NCBI GenBank assembly: GCA_963805255.1
Contig: CAWDTK010000020.1
Coordinates: 62,001 to 126,000, forward strand
DNA length: 64,000 nt
Source of the DNA: Bog-532 sp963805255
GTDB lineage: Bacteria; Actinomycetota; Actinomycetes; Streptosporangiales; Streptosporangiaceae
Reading direction: 5' to 3'
Below the pieces are notes generated by a model that was not told the DNA's origin, searched no databases, and saw nothing but the letters and a program-made list of their open reading frames with translations. Below, one piece after another: positions 46,224 to 55,685 of the stretch. A program made the translations under genes and the position numbers. Positions within the stretch are counted from its first letter, which is position 1, and every line of letters begins with the position of its first letter.

Positions 46224-49076
46224 CTAACCGGGCGCGGTCGTCACCACGTTCGCGATGCGGCCGGGGATGATGACGATGCGCTCGATGGGCGCGCCGGCGG
46301 TGTGCCGGGCGAAGTCGCCGTGCCCGGTCAGCACCCGCCGGATCTCGTCCGCACCGGCATCGGCCGGCACCTCGATGGTGAACCGCACCTTCCCGTTGAC
46401 CTGCACCGGCAGTTCCACGGTCGGCTCGGTGGCCAGGGCCGGGTCGGCGGCCGGGAACGGGGCGTAGGCGAGCGACTCTGAATGGCCGAGCCGCGCCCAT
46501 AGTTCCTCGGCGATGTGCGGGGCCAGCGGCGCCACCATCAGCACCAGCGGCTCGGCCAGCGCCCGCGGCAGGGCCCCGCGCGCGGCCGCGACCTGGGCGG
46601 CGTGCGTGGTCAGCTCGATCAGCCGGGCGATCGCGGTGTTGTAGTGCAGTGTCTCCAGATCTTCGCGGACCACCGTGATCGTCTGGTGCAGCCGCCGGAG
46701 CGTACCATCGTCAAGCTCGTCGTCGCTGACCCGCGGCGCACCCGTCGTCTCGTCGATGACGCTGCGCCACAGCCGCTGCAGGAACCGGTGCACGCCGATG
46801 ATGTCCCCGGTCCGCCACGGACGGTCGGCCTCCAGCGGCCCGGTGGCCATCTCGTACAGCCGCAGCGTGTCCGCGCCGTAGCGGGTGTAGATGGAGTCGG
46901 GACTGACGCTGTTCTTCAGGCTTTTGCCCATCTTGCCGGCCCGGCGGGTCACCGGCCGGCCGTTGAAGGTGTACCCGTCGGCCTCGTGCTCCACCTCGGC
47001 GGCCTGGACGTACATCCCGCGCTCGTCGGTGAAGGCGTCGGCCAGGATGTAGCCCTGGTTGACCAGCCGGCGGAACGGTTCCCGGGTCGACACGTGCCCC
47101 AGGTCGTAGAGGACTTTGTGCCAGAAGCGCGCGTACAGCAGGTGCAGCACGCCGTGCTCCACGCCGCCGACGTACAGGCCGACGCCCCCGTCGCCGTCGA
47201 AGGCGGCGTCCGGCGGAACCATCCAGTACCGGTCGATCGCGGGGTCGATGAAGGCCCGCTCGTTGCCCGGATCGAGGTAGCGCAGGTAGTACCAGCACGA
47301 CCCGGCCCACTGCGGCATCGTGTTCAGCTCACGGCGGTAACGCTTCGGGCCGTCGCCGAGGTCGAGCTCGACGTTCGCCCACTCCCGCGCCCGGGCCAGC
47401 GGCGGCACCGGGGCGCTGGACTCGCCGGCCTGCGGCTCCGGCCGGAAGTCGCTCATCTCCGGCAGCCGCACCGGCAGCAGCGCCTCGGGCAGCGCGACGG
47501 GCAGGTCGTGCTCGTCGTAGACGATCGGGAACGGCTCGCCCCAGTAGCGCTGCCGGGAGAACTGCCAGTCGCGCAGCCGGTAGGCCCGCGTCCCCCGCCC
47601 GGTGCCCGTGCGCTCCAGCCAGGCGATCGCGGCCGCGATGCTCGGCGGCTCCGGCACCGGGCGGATATTCAGGCCGAACGACCCGGCGAAATCGAGATCA
47701 CGCTCATCGTGGGCGGGAACCGCCATGATCGCGCCGGTCCCGTACCCCATCAGGACGTAGTCGGCGACGAAGACGGGGATCTGCTCCCCGGTGCGGGGGT
47801 TGACGACGTTCCGGCCGGTGAAGACGCCGGTCTTGGCGCCCGCCCCGGTGGTGCGCTGCCGGTCGCTGAGCCGCGCCGCCGCGGCCCGGTAGGCGGCGAT
47901 CGCGGCCAGCGGCGTCCAGGCGCCCGTACCGTCCGCGACCCCAGCGCCGCCGGAGACCCCAGCGCCTTCCCGGCCTTCCGGGTACGTCCATGCCGGCGGC
48001 GTTCCGTCCGGCCACGTCTGCGGCAGCAACTGGTCCACCAGTGGATGTTCCGGCGCGAGCACCACGTAGGTGGCACCGGCGAGGGTATCCGGGCGGGTGG
48101 TGAAGACCTCGACGATCGGACCCGCCCCGCCGGCCCCGCCGGGCCCGCCGGGACCGGCGACGGGCAGATTGATCAGGGACCCGTCGCTGGCGCCGATCCA
48201 GTTGCGCTGCAGCTGCTTGATGGACTCCGGCCACTGCAGTTCGTCCAGGTCGGCGATCAGCCGCTCGGCGAAGGAGGTGATGCGCAGCATCCACTGCCGT
48301 AGCGGCCTGCGGTAAACGGGGTAATTCCCGATGTCGCTGCGCCCGTCCGGGGTGACCTCCTCGTTCGCGAGCACGGTGCCCAGCCCGGGGCACCAGTTCA
48401 CCAGCTCCTCCGAGCTGTAGGCCAGCCGGTAGCCGTCGATCACGGCGCGGCGCGCCAGAGCCGGCAGCTCACGCCAGGGGGTCCCGTCCGGGGTGGCCCG
48501 CTCCCCGGCCTCGAACTCGGCGATCAGGTCACCGATCGGCCGGGCCTTCCCGGTCCGCTCGTCCACCCAGCTGCCGAAGATCTGCAGGAAGATCCACTGG
48601 GTCCACCGGTAGAACGAGACGTCGGTGGTGGCGATTTCCCGCCGGGTGTCGTGCCCCAGCCCGAGCCGGCGGAGCTGGCGGCGCATGGTGGCCACGTTGG
48701 CCTGCGTCGTGACCTGCGGGTGCTGGCCGGTGTCGATCGCGTACTGCTCCGCGGGCAGGCCGAACGCGTCATAGCCCAGGGCGTGCATGACGTGCCGGCC
48801 GTTCATCCGCTGGTACCGGGCCAGCACGTCGGTGCCGATGTAGCCGAGCGGGTGGCCGACGTGCAGCCCGGCCCCGCTGGGATAGGGGAACATGTCGAGG
48901 ACGTAGAACCTCGGCCGGCCCTTGACCCGGTCGAACCCATCAGACAGCGGGCCGGCCGGATTGGCGGAGTGGAACGTGCCGTCGGTCTCCCAGCGCTGCT
49001 GCCAGCGCGCCTCGATCTCGTTGGCCAGCCGCGCGCCGTACCGGAACGGGAGCGCATCCGGCTCCGGCGCGGGCAT
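46224..49076 (-). CDS. leuS: Leucine-tRNA ligase
   Basis: A 950-residue class I synthetase. The HIGH-type motif is in MFPYPSGAGLHVGHPLGY and the KMSKS-type loop reads GKMGKSLKNSVSPD, with an editing domain around TTRPDTLAGATYVVLAPEH. The CP1 region has extra Gly/Ala inserts. It charges tRNA-Leu. The ATG overlaps the htpG stop by one base (TGATG), so the two are coupled. It ends just before convergent glgX. Confidence 0.97.
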   Translation of the reverse strand: MPAPEPDALPFRYGARLANEIEARWQQRWETDGTFHSANPAGPLSDGFDRVKGRPRFYVLDMFPYPSGAGLHVGHPLGYIGTDVLARYQRMNGRHVMHALGYDAFGLPAEQYAIDTGQHPQVTTQANVATMRRQLRRLGLGHDTRREIATTDVSFYRWTQWIFLQIFGSWVDERTGKARPIGDLIAEFEAGERATPDGTPWRELPALARRAVIDGYRLAYSSEELVNWCPGLGTVLANEEVTPDGRSDIGNYPVYRRPLRQWMLRITSFAERLIADLDELQWPESIKQLQRNWIGASDGSLINLPVAGPGGPGGAGGAGPIVEVFTTRPDTLAGATYVVLAPEHPLVDQLLPQTWPDGTPPAWTYPEGREGAGVSGGAGVADGTGAWTPLAAIAAYRAAAARLSDRQRTTGAGAKTGVFTGRNVVNPRTGEQIPVFVADYVLMGYGTGAIMAVPAHDERDLDFAGSFGLNIRPVPEPPSIAAAIAWLERTGTGRGTRAYRLRDWQFSRQRYWGEPFPIVYDEHDLPVALPEALLPVRLPEMSDFRPEPQAGESSAPVPPLARAREWANVELDLGDGPKRYRRELNTMPQWAGSCWYYLRYLDPGNERAFIDPAIDRYWMVPPDAAFDGDGGVGLYVGGVEHGVLHLLYARFWHKVLYDLGHVSTREPFRRLVNQGYILADAFTDERGMYVQAAEVEHEADGYTFNGRPVTRRAGKMGKSLKNSVSPDSIYTRYGADTLRLYEMATGPLEADRPWRTGDIIGVHRFLQRLWRSVIDETTGAPRVSDDELDDGTLRRLHQTITVVREDLETLHYNTAIARLIELTTHAAQVAAARGALPRALAEPLVLMVAPLAPHIAEELWARLGHSESLAYAPFPAADPALATEPTVELPVQVNGKVRFTIEVPADAGADEIRRVLTGHGDFARHTAGAPIERIVIIPGRIANVVTTAPG

Positions 49077-51114
49077 CAGGCCTCGTCACCGCCGGCGGCC
49101 CCACCGCCGGCGGCCCCACCGCCGGCGGCCCCATCGCCGGCGGCCCCATCGCCGGCGGTCCCGTCATGGGCGGTCCCGTCGCCGGAGGTCAGCGCCTCGA
49201 ACAGGTCATTCATCCGGGTGACGAAGGCGGCCGGGTCCTCGATCCGGGCGCCCAGCGTGAGAACGGCCTGGCTGAACAGGATGTGCGCCCAGTCGCCGAG
49301 CCGCGGATCGTCCAGCCGGCGGTTGAGCCGCTTCACCAGCGGATGCCGCGGGTTGATCTCCAGCACCGGCTGGCTGGGCAGGCCCGAGTTCCTCATCCGG
49401 CGCATGAGGTTCAGCTCGATGTCGGGCTCGTTCGCCACGATGCACGCGGGGGAGGTGGTCAGCCGGCTGGTCACCCGCACGTCGACGGCCTGCCCGGCCA
49501 GCAGGTCCTTGAGCCTTCCGGTCAGGGCCGCGAACTCGGTGCCGGCCTGCTTGGTGGCCGCCTTCTCGGCCTCGTCCGCCAGGGCGCCCAGATCCGCCGC
49601 GCCCTGCGCGACCGACTGCAGCCGCTTGCCGTCGAACTCGTGCAGGCTGGCGACGACCCAGCTGTCCACGGCCTCGTTCAGCAGCAGGACCTCCACGCCC
49701 TTGGCGCGGAACGCCTCCAGGTGCGGGCTGCCGGCGGCGGCCGGGCCCGGCGCCAGCAGGTAGTAGATGCGGTCCTGGCCCTCCTTCATCCGCGCCACGT
49801 AGTCGCTGAGGGAAACGCCAGGCTGGCCGGAGCCGGACCCGGAGGACGCGGAGGACCCGGAGGGTGCGGTGGAGGTGAACCGTAGCAGGCGGGCCAGGTC
49901 ATCCCGGTTGGCGTAGTCCTCCGAGATGCCCTCCTTGAGCACCGCGCCGTACTGCGCCCAGAAGGTGGCGTACTTGTCCGGCTCGTTCGCGGCCATGTCG
50001 GCTAGCAGCTTCAGCACCTTCTTGACCGCGCTGGAGCGGATATGGCTGACCGCCCGGCTGCCCTGCAGCAGTTCCCGCGACACGTTCAGCGGCAGGTCGC
50101 TTGAGTCGATCACGCCGCGGATGAACCGCAGGTAGGAGGGCATCAGCTGGCCGGAGTCGGTCATGATGAAGACCCGCTGGACGTGCAGCTTGACGCCATG
50201 GCTGGAGTCAGGGATCCACAGGTCGTAGGGGGCGCTCCCGGGGATGAACAGCAGCAGCGTGTACTCGAACATCCCCTCCATCTTGCTGTGCAACCAGGCC
50301 AGCGGATCGGCGATGTCGCCGGTGAGATGCCGGTAGAAGTCCCGGTAGTCCTGGTCGCTGATGTCGCTCTTGGACCGGGCCCACAGGGCGGAAGCCTGAT
50401 TGACGGGTTCCCCTGGCGCTTCCCCGGCCGCTTCCCCGGCGCCGGCCCGGCCCCGCCGTCGGCCCGTTCGGCCGGCATGATGATCGGCAGGCTGATGTGG
50501 TCGGAGTACTTCTGGATGATCGAGCGCAACCGGGGGCGGTTCAGCAGGTCATCCTCGCCGTCCCGGAGATGGAGCACGATCGTGGTGCCCCGGGCCGGCA
50601 CCTCGGCGGTCTCCAGCGTGTACGTGCCCCGGCCGTCGGACTCCCAGCGGACCCCCTCGCTCGCGGGCAGCCCGGCCCGGCGGGTGGTCAGCACCACCCG
50701 GCCGGCCACGATGAAGGACGCATAGAAACCCACGCCGAACTGGCCGATCAGCGACGCGTCCCGCCGCTGGTCGCCGGTCAGCGCGTGCAGGAAGTCGCGG
50801 GTGCCCGACTTGGCGATCGTGCCGATGTGCTCGATCACCTCGGCCCGGCTCATGCCGATGCCGTTGTCCGCCACGGTGATCGTCCCGGCGTCCTTGTCGT
50901 AGCTGACGTGGATCTGCAGCGGGCCCTCATCGTCGGGCGATTCGGACCGGGACAGCAGTTCCAGGCGCAGCCGGTCGATGGCGTCCGAGGCGTTGGAGAC
51001 CAGTTCACGCAGGAAGATCTCCTTGTTGCTGTACAGCGAGTGCACCATCAGATCGAGGATCTGGACGACCTCGGCCTGGAAGCTGAAGCTCTCCGGATCC
51101 GCCTGCGCAATCAT
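49076..51114 (-). pseudogene. htpG: Chaperone HtpG (Hsp90), frameshifted
   Basis: The N-terminal frame from ATG 51114 has the GHKL ATPase domain (ELVSNASDAIDRLR, DNGIGMSRAEV, GQFGVGFYASF). Near 50435-50455, in the charged linker, the frame shifts. The middle and C-terminal domains continue in another frame (EAAGEAPGEPVNQAS, YTLLLFIPGSAPYDLW) to a stop at 49078. The total is one base short of a codon multiple, so a single deletion in a GC run explains it. Everything else is intact; a sequencing error is quite possible. Confidence 0.85.
49089..49163. repeat. 15-bp tandem repeat at the 3' end of htpG
   Basis: Five units of CCGCCGGCGGCCCCA (the last two start TCG) encode an Ala/Gly/Asp-rich pentapeptide tail of HtpG. 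It is another 15-bp coding minisatellite. Confidence 0.88.
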
Positions 51115-51317
51115 CGAATCGTGTCCTTCCCCGGGGGTGATGTCAGCGGCGCGCAGCGCCGACGTAGCGTGGTTTCGGACCATGATCTCAGTTTCCGCGG
51201 GCGGCCTGCGCGCGCCGGCCATCGGCGGCACCTGGACACCCGCCGGCACCTGAGATCACGATCATGCCGAACGGGCCCGGCTGGGCGCCCGCCGCCGTGC
51301 GGGTCATCTCCGGCTAG

Positions 51318-52604
51318 CTAGCTGGAGGAGCCGTACTGGATCGGCACCTTGATGGATTGCGCCGTCACCCACCTGGCCGGGCTCCCGGCCAGGCGCCAGG
51401 CCGTCAGCGTGCCGGCGTTCGCGGCGAGCGCCTCGGTGGTGCCGGCGGCGGGCAGCGCCATCGTGACCGTCCGGCCGTCCGGCAGCGCAGGCAGCCGCCG
51501 CCAGGACGACCCGGGACCGGAAATCGTCTCGGCCCGGTTCCCGGCCAGCACGACCCCCACCCCGCCGGCACCGAATGACGCGGAGACCGCCGCGACCGCG
51601 CCCAGGCGGAGAACGGGGGACAGCGCCCAGTGCTGGCCACCGTCGCCGGTCCACGCCGCGAGCAGGCTCAGTGACGGCGCGGTGCCCGCTTCCAGCAACG
51701 CCATGTCGCCGCCGCCGGCGCGGGTCAGCCGGAGCACCCGGACGCGCGGCCCGCCCGACGAGCCTGGGCCGCCCGACGAGCCCGCCGAGGCCAGCGAGCC
51801 CGCCGAGGCCAGCGAGGCCGGGAGGGCCGGGCCGACCGGGTGCCACGTCCCGCCCTTTTCGCCGAACACGCCCGCGGTGCCGGCCCGGTCACACGTCCCG
51901 GCCAGCAGCGGCGTTCCAGCCGGCGTGTAGGCGGCGGCGGTGAGCCCGGTCAGGCCGCAGTCCCGGCCCGCGGGGGTCTCGGCCAGGGCCCGTTCGGTGG
52001 TCAGCGGGCGCCACGTGCCGCCGGCCCCGGCGGTGACGCTGACCTCGCCGCCCTGGCCGAGCGCGATCAGCTGGACCCCGGGCCCGGCGGGGCCGGCCGC
52101 CAGCGCGTCCGGGAGGCCCGCGAGCCCGGACTGGGGCGGCTGGGTCCCCCAGCTCCGGCCCAGGTCCGACGTGCTGGTGATCGGCGAGAAGGCCAGGTCC
52201 AGGCTGGGCCGCACCCCGGCCACGAGCGTCTTCCCGCCCGTCCCGCCCGCGCCGGTCCCGCCTGGCCCCGCCGCATCCGGTGCGGCCAGCACGATCGCGC
52301 CGTTGGTCGCGATGTCGGGCGGGGTCTGCAGCGACCACCGGCTGCCGCCCGCCGGCAGTACGAACAGCTGCCAGAACTGGTCCGCACCCGACGCCGCGCC
52401 CATCGGGATCGTTGCCCATGTGGCCCCCGCCCCCTGCACCGACGTGCTCAGCGACAGCGGGGCCGGAACCGCAGGACTCGGCGTGGCCGTCCAGCCGGCG
52501 ACGCTGCCGCACCCGCCGGCGAGCAGCGCGAGCCCCAGCACCGCCACCGGGAGCCGCGCCCCGCGCGCCGCCGGCCCTCTGCGTACCGCCCGCCCCCCGC
52601 TCAC
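51318..52604 (-). CDS. Secreted lipoprotein with BNR/sialidase-like repeats
   Basis: A 428-residue lipoprotein starting at GTG 52604, overlapping the stop of the membrane-SCO1 gene (GTGA). The signal peptide ends in a lipobox, LGLALLAGGC, with the lipidated Cys near residue 30. The body has repeated beta-propeller-like blocks with STSDLGRSWG, GEKGGTWHPVG and TGDGGQHWALS, each a BNR-like S/TxDxGxxW. It is probably an exported sensor or binding protein. A role in copper delivery is inferred only from its operon partner. Confidence 0.82.
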   Translation of the reverse strand: MSGGRAVRRGPAARGARLPVAVLGLALLAGGCGSVAGWTATPSPAVPAPLSLSTSVQGAGATWATIPMGAASGADQFWQLFVLPAGGSRWSLQTPPDIATNGAIVLAAPDAAGPGGTGAGGTGGKTLVAGVRPSLDLAFSPITSTSDLGRSWGTQPPQSGLAGLPDALAAGPAGPGVQLIALGQGGEVSVTAGAGGTWRPLTTERALAETPAGRDCGLTGLTAAAYTPAGTPLLAGTCDRAGTAGVFGEKGGTWHPVGPALPASLASAGSLASAGSSGGPGSSGGPRVRVLRLTRAGGGDMALLEAGTAPSLSLLAAWTGDGGQHWALSPVLRLGAVAAVSASFGAGGVGVVLAGNRAETISGPGSSWRRLPALPDGRTVTMALPAAGTTEALAANAGTLTAWRLAGSPARWVTAQSIKVPIQYGSSS

Positions 52605-54514
52605 GAGCTGCGCAGCGTCTGGGTGGCCGCGCTGGCCAGCTCGGTGGCGAAGGACGACTTGGTGGCCGCCGTTCCCGGACCGGGATCCATGTCCAGTTCC
52701 TCGCGTAGCTCGCCGTGGGTGTCGATGACGAAGGCGATGTCGGTGTGCCCGAGCATCGCGCCGGCCGGCAGGGTCTGCGCCGGCTGGCCGTAGGCACGGT
52801 AGACCTGCCGCAGCCGGGCCGGGCTGCCGGTCAGGTACCGCCAGCCGGGGACGCCGGTCAGTTCCTCCGCGCGGTCGAACGCCTGCGTATAGGCCACTTC
52901 GTTGTACAGCGGGTTGACGTCGATGGCGACCAGCTCGACCTGGCTGGTCTTCGCGCCGAGCAGCTGGCCGGCCTGCCGGAACTCCTGCGCGATGAGCGGG
53001 CAGTCGGTCACGCACACCGGGTCGAGGAACGTCAGCAGCACTACCTTGCCGCGCAGGCCGGCCAGCGCGACCGGCCGGCCGTTCTGGTCGGTCAGGCTGA
53101 AGCCGGGGGCCGGGATGTTGATCGGGCTCGCGCCGCCGTCGATGGACTGCGCGAGGATGGCGCTCGCGGCCGGGGTGGTCTGGGCCGCGGCCATCGGGAC
53201 GGCACCGAGCACGATCACGCCGAACGCGGCGGCCGACGTCATCGTGCCGAAGGTGGCCGCCCGCACGGACCGCCCCAGGGCCCCGCGCAGGGCGGCGGGC
53301 CCCGTCCGGCCCCGGCCGCCCGTCGCGGGCTCCGCCACGAGCTGCCCGGTTCCGGTGTACCCGAGTGCGGCTTCCGCGGCAGAGGCGGTGACGGCGGCGG
53401 GGGCCTGGGTCAGCGCGAGGAAGCCCCCGGCCGCCAGCAGCACCATCGGGATCATGCTGTTCGGGTCGGTGCCCAGGCCGCCGAAGAAACCGAAGTCCTC
53501 GATCAGCACCCAGTCCGCGAAGCACAGTACGAGGAACGCCGCCAGGGCCGGCCGGGCCACCTCACGCCGGCCGGTGAGGAACGCGGCGCCGATCACCGCG
53601 AGCGCGGCCACGGCAACCAGGTTGACGGCGAAACCGTGGCCGCGGACCAGCGACTCGAAGCCGGACACCAGCGAAGACAGGAACCGGGGCTGCGACGTCC
53701 CGGCCATCGACTGGATCATGCCGGTGAGAGTGCCGGGCTGACCGCCGGAACTGCCCTGCCAGAAACCCCGGCCCGGCCAGGCCTGCAGGACCGCCATGCC
53801 GACCAGGAACAGCCCCAGCCCGGCCAGTATCGCCCGCCCCAGCCGTGGCGACCGCCAGCTTCGCGCCGGCAGCATCAGCAGGCCGCCCACGACGGCGTAG
53901 ATCAGCGCCGCACCAGGGGCGCCGGACAGCCAGGTCAGACCCGGGGCGAAGATCCCGCCGAAGGATTCGCCGAACACCCAGACGACCAGGCCCCAGGCCA
54001 CGCCGGCCGCCCCCGCCAGGCGGGCCGAAAGACCGCGCGGCGCGGCCAGCAGCCACAGCCCGATGCCCACCTGAATCCATACCGCCGCGGCCCCGGCCTG
54101 GATCGGGTGGTAGGACCACGTCGTCCCGGCCCAGTTGACCAGGTGCTGCACCCAGTGCGGTGAGCTCGCCGCGGTGGGCTCGATCACCTGCGACGGCAGG
54201 CCCGCGGCCATCCTGGGCTGCGCCTGCAGCACCCCGTCGAGCACCCACAGCAGCCCGAAGCCGATCCGCAGCACCTGATGCCCGGCCGGTTCACGGCGGC
54301 CCTCGCGGCCCGGCCCGGGTGAACCGGCCGGGCCGGGCCCGTCGCCCGCTGCGGCATCGGCCCGGCCGCGGACGCTGACCCACACCACGGAGAGCACCGC
54401 GAAGACGGCCAGGGCGATCAGCCCCTGGTGGAGCAGGGCTGAGCGGAACGCGGCGACCACTGTGGGATCGTCGGCGTTCAGGCCGTTGTTCATCCCGGGC
54501 ATGGCGTCCGCCAA
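52601..54514 (-). CDS. Polytopic membrane domain fused to SCO1/SenC thioredoxin domain
   Basis: A 637-residue fusion. About nine hydrophobic helices (25-390) contain LLWVLDGVLQAQP and WVFGESFGGIFAPG. After a further helix comes an exported SCO1/SenC-type redoxin domain (about 450-620), with FSLTDQNGRPVALAGLRGKV, the copper-binding CVTDC (CxxxC) and His in GHTDIAFVID. SCO1 proteins load copper into cytochrome c oxidase. The same membrane domain recurs in the gene at the window's end. Confidence 0.85.
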   Translation of the reverse strand: MADAMPGMNNGLNADDPTVVAAFRSALLHQGLIALAVFAVLSVVWVSVRGRADAAAGDGPGPAGSPGPGREGRREPAGHQVLRIGFGLLWVLDGVLQAQPRMAAGLPSQVIEPTAASSPHWVQHLVNWAGTTWSYHPIQAGAAAVWIQVGIGLWLLAAPRGLSARLAGAAGVAWGLVVWVFGESFGGIFAPGLTWLSGAPGAALIYAVVGGLLMLPARSWRSPRLGRAILAGLGLFLVGMAVLQAWPGRGFWQGSSGGQPGTLTGMIQSMAGTSQPRFLSSLVSGFESLVRGHGFAVNLVAVAALAVIGAAFLTGRREVARPALAAFLVLCFADWVLIEDFGFFGGLGTDPNSMIPMVLLAAGGFLALTQAPAAVTASAAEAALGYTGTGQLVAEPATGGRGRTGPAALRGALGRSVRAATFGTMTSAAAFGVIVLGAVPMAAAQTTPAASAILAQSIDGGASPINIPAPGFSLTDQNGRPVALAGLRGKVVLLTFLDPVCVTDCPLIAQEFRQAGQLLGAKTSQVELVAIDVNPLYNEVAYTQAFDRAEELTGVPGWRYLTGSPARLRQVYRAYGQPAQTLPAGAMLGHTDIAFVIDTHGELREELDMDPGPGTAATKSSFATELASAATQTLRSS

Positions 54515-54579
54515 CCTCCACCACTCACAGTGTTAACGGGCCCGGCGGCCCAGCAAGGGTTTGACACGGTCAGCCTACA

Positions 54580-54594
54580 ACTACGAGCCGTAGT
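54580..54594. promoter_or_regulatory. ACTACG-N3-CGTAGT dyad
   Basis: A perfect 6-base inverted repeat with a 3-base centre lies in the gap between the divergent SCO1-fusion and secreted-repeat lipoprotein genes, 14 bases after a TTGACA (54561-54566). It resembles operators of BlaI/CopY-type repressors, but no such gene is in the window. A matching dyad lies upstream of copZ. Confidence 0.55.
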
Positions 54595-54667
54595 ACGGTC
54601 GGCAGGCCGCCAGATGCCGCCCGTGCGCCGGCCATGGATGGACGTGTCGCGGAGGAGGGAAGCGGCG

Positions 54668-55135
54668 GTGCTGCGAGGCTGGCGTCCCCTTCCCGTCGGC
54701 GCCCTGGCGGAATTCCGGCGGGCCAGCCTGCCCGGACGGGCCGCCATGACGGTTGCGGGGCTGTTGCTGACGGCCGGCTGTGGCAGCGCGGGAACGGCAG
54801 GATCGGCGCCCGGCGCGACGCCCGCGCATGGTGGGCCGAGGGTCAGGGTCATGGCCCGCTCCCTCCCCGGCGTCGGCACGGTGCTGGTGACGGCGAAAGG
54901 ATACGCGCTGTACTCATTCGCTCCGGACAACCACCACGCGGTGACGTGTGCCGGCGCCTGTGCCGGTCGTCTTCCCGCGGCTCCGCTCGGGCCCCCTCTC
55001 CGGGACTGTCAGCAATTCGGCGGTGGTGAGTTCACCGCCATGGTCGGCCGGGTCGCCGGGATCGAGCAGCACCTAGGCAGCTACGACCTCACCCAGTTCA
55101 CCCCGCAGGTCAGCCAGTACCTGCCGCACGTGTGA
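54668..55135 (+). CDS. Short secreted-repeat (COG4315-like) lipoprotein
   Basis: A 155-residue lipoprotein from GTG 54668 behind GGAGGG. The signal peptide ends TVAGLLLTAGCG, giving a lipidated Cys. One copy of the secreted repeat follows: VLVTAKGYALYSFAPDN, then HAVTCAGACAG. Normal members have two such repeats ending in Tyr/Trp-rich strands; here the segment after CAGACAG does not match. The C-terminus looks replaced, perhaps by an old frameshift or fusion. Its function is unknown in the family. Confidence 0.6.
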   Translation: MLRGWRPLPVGALAEFRRASLPGRAAMTVAGLLLTAGCGSAGTAGSAPGATPAHGGPRVRVMARSLPGVGTVLVTAKGYALYSFAPDNHHAVTCAGACAGRLPAAPLGPPLRDCQQFGGGEFTAMVGRVAGIEQHLGSYDLTQFTPQVSQYLPHV

Positions 55136-55145
55136 GCGATGAGGG

Positions 55146-55685
55146 TCAGGGCGTACCGGGCGCCGAGACGTTAGCGTCCACGGTGATCTGGGCGGCGTGC
55201 CGGAAGGTCAGCGTCAGCGGCACGGTAGTGTCGTTCTCGAACGGCCTCGGATCCTCGAGCACCACGTCGTTGCCGAACGGGGTCAGGGTGAGGCTGGTCC
55301 GCGCCGGGATCTTCAGCTCCGTGACCACCGTGCCCGGATCTTGCGGCCCGCTGCTGCGTCTCAGCACGATGCGGCGTGCTACCGGGCTGCGGACCGACAG
55401 CAGCTCGTCCGGCTGTGTGCCCCGGTTCGAGATCGTCAGGAACATGCTGGCGGGGCCGGACGGGGCCGTCGCGGCGCCCGGGTAGCTCCGCATCGGGACC
55501 GCGGCCAGGCTGATCTGGATCCGCAGCGGGGTGATGGTGCCGGCGCCGTCGATGGCGACCCAGCCGGACAGCAGCCCGACGAGTACGGCGGCGCCGGCCA
55601 CCGGCCCGGCCGCGGCCCGCGCCAGGTCGCGCAGCCAGGCCGCTGCGCTCGGCCGCGGCGGATGGCCGGCCGTGGCCGCGCTCAC
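55146..55685 (-). CDS. PCuAC-like copper chaperone family protein
   Basis: A 179-residue exported protein: a basic N-terminus and one membrane helix (about 30-48), followed by a PCuAC-like cupredoxin fold with MFLTISNRGTQPDELLSVRS, ITVDANV and PLTLTFRHAAQ. The His/Met copper motif of bacterial PCuAC is not visible, as often in actinobacterial members, so copper binding is unproven. GTG 55685 overlaps the stop of the P-type ATPase gene by four bases, tying it to the copper operon. Confidence 0.75.
   Translation of the reverse strand: MSAATAGHPPRPSAAAWLRDLARAAAGPVAGAAVLVGLLSGWVAIDGAGTITPLRIQISLAAVPMRSYPGAATAPSGPASMFLTISNRGTQPDELLSVRSPVARRIVLRRSSGPQDPGTVVTELKIPARTSLTLTPFGNDVVLEDPRPFENDTTVPLTLTFRHAAQITVDANVSAPGTP

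Noticed and set aside
52605..53525. N-terminal extension of the lipoprotein frame
   Set aside because: It overlaps the SCO1-fusion gene in another frame. The GTG at 52604 with a signal peptide and lipobox is the natural start.
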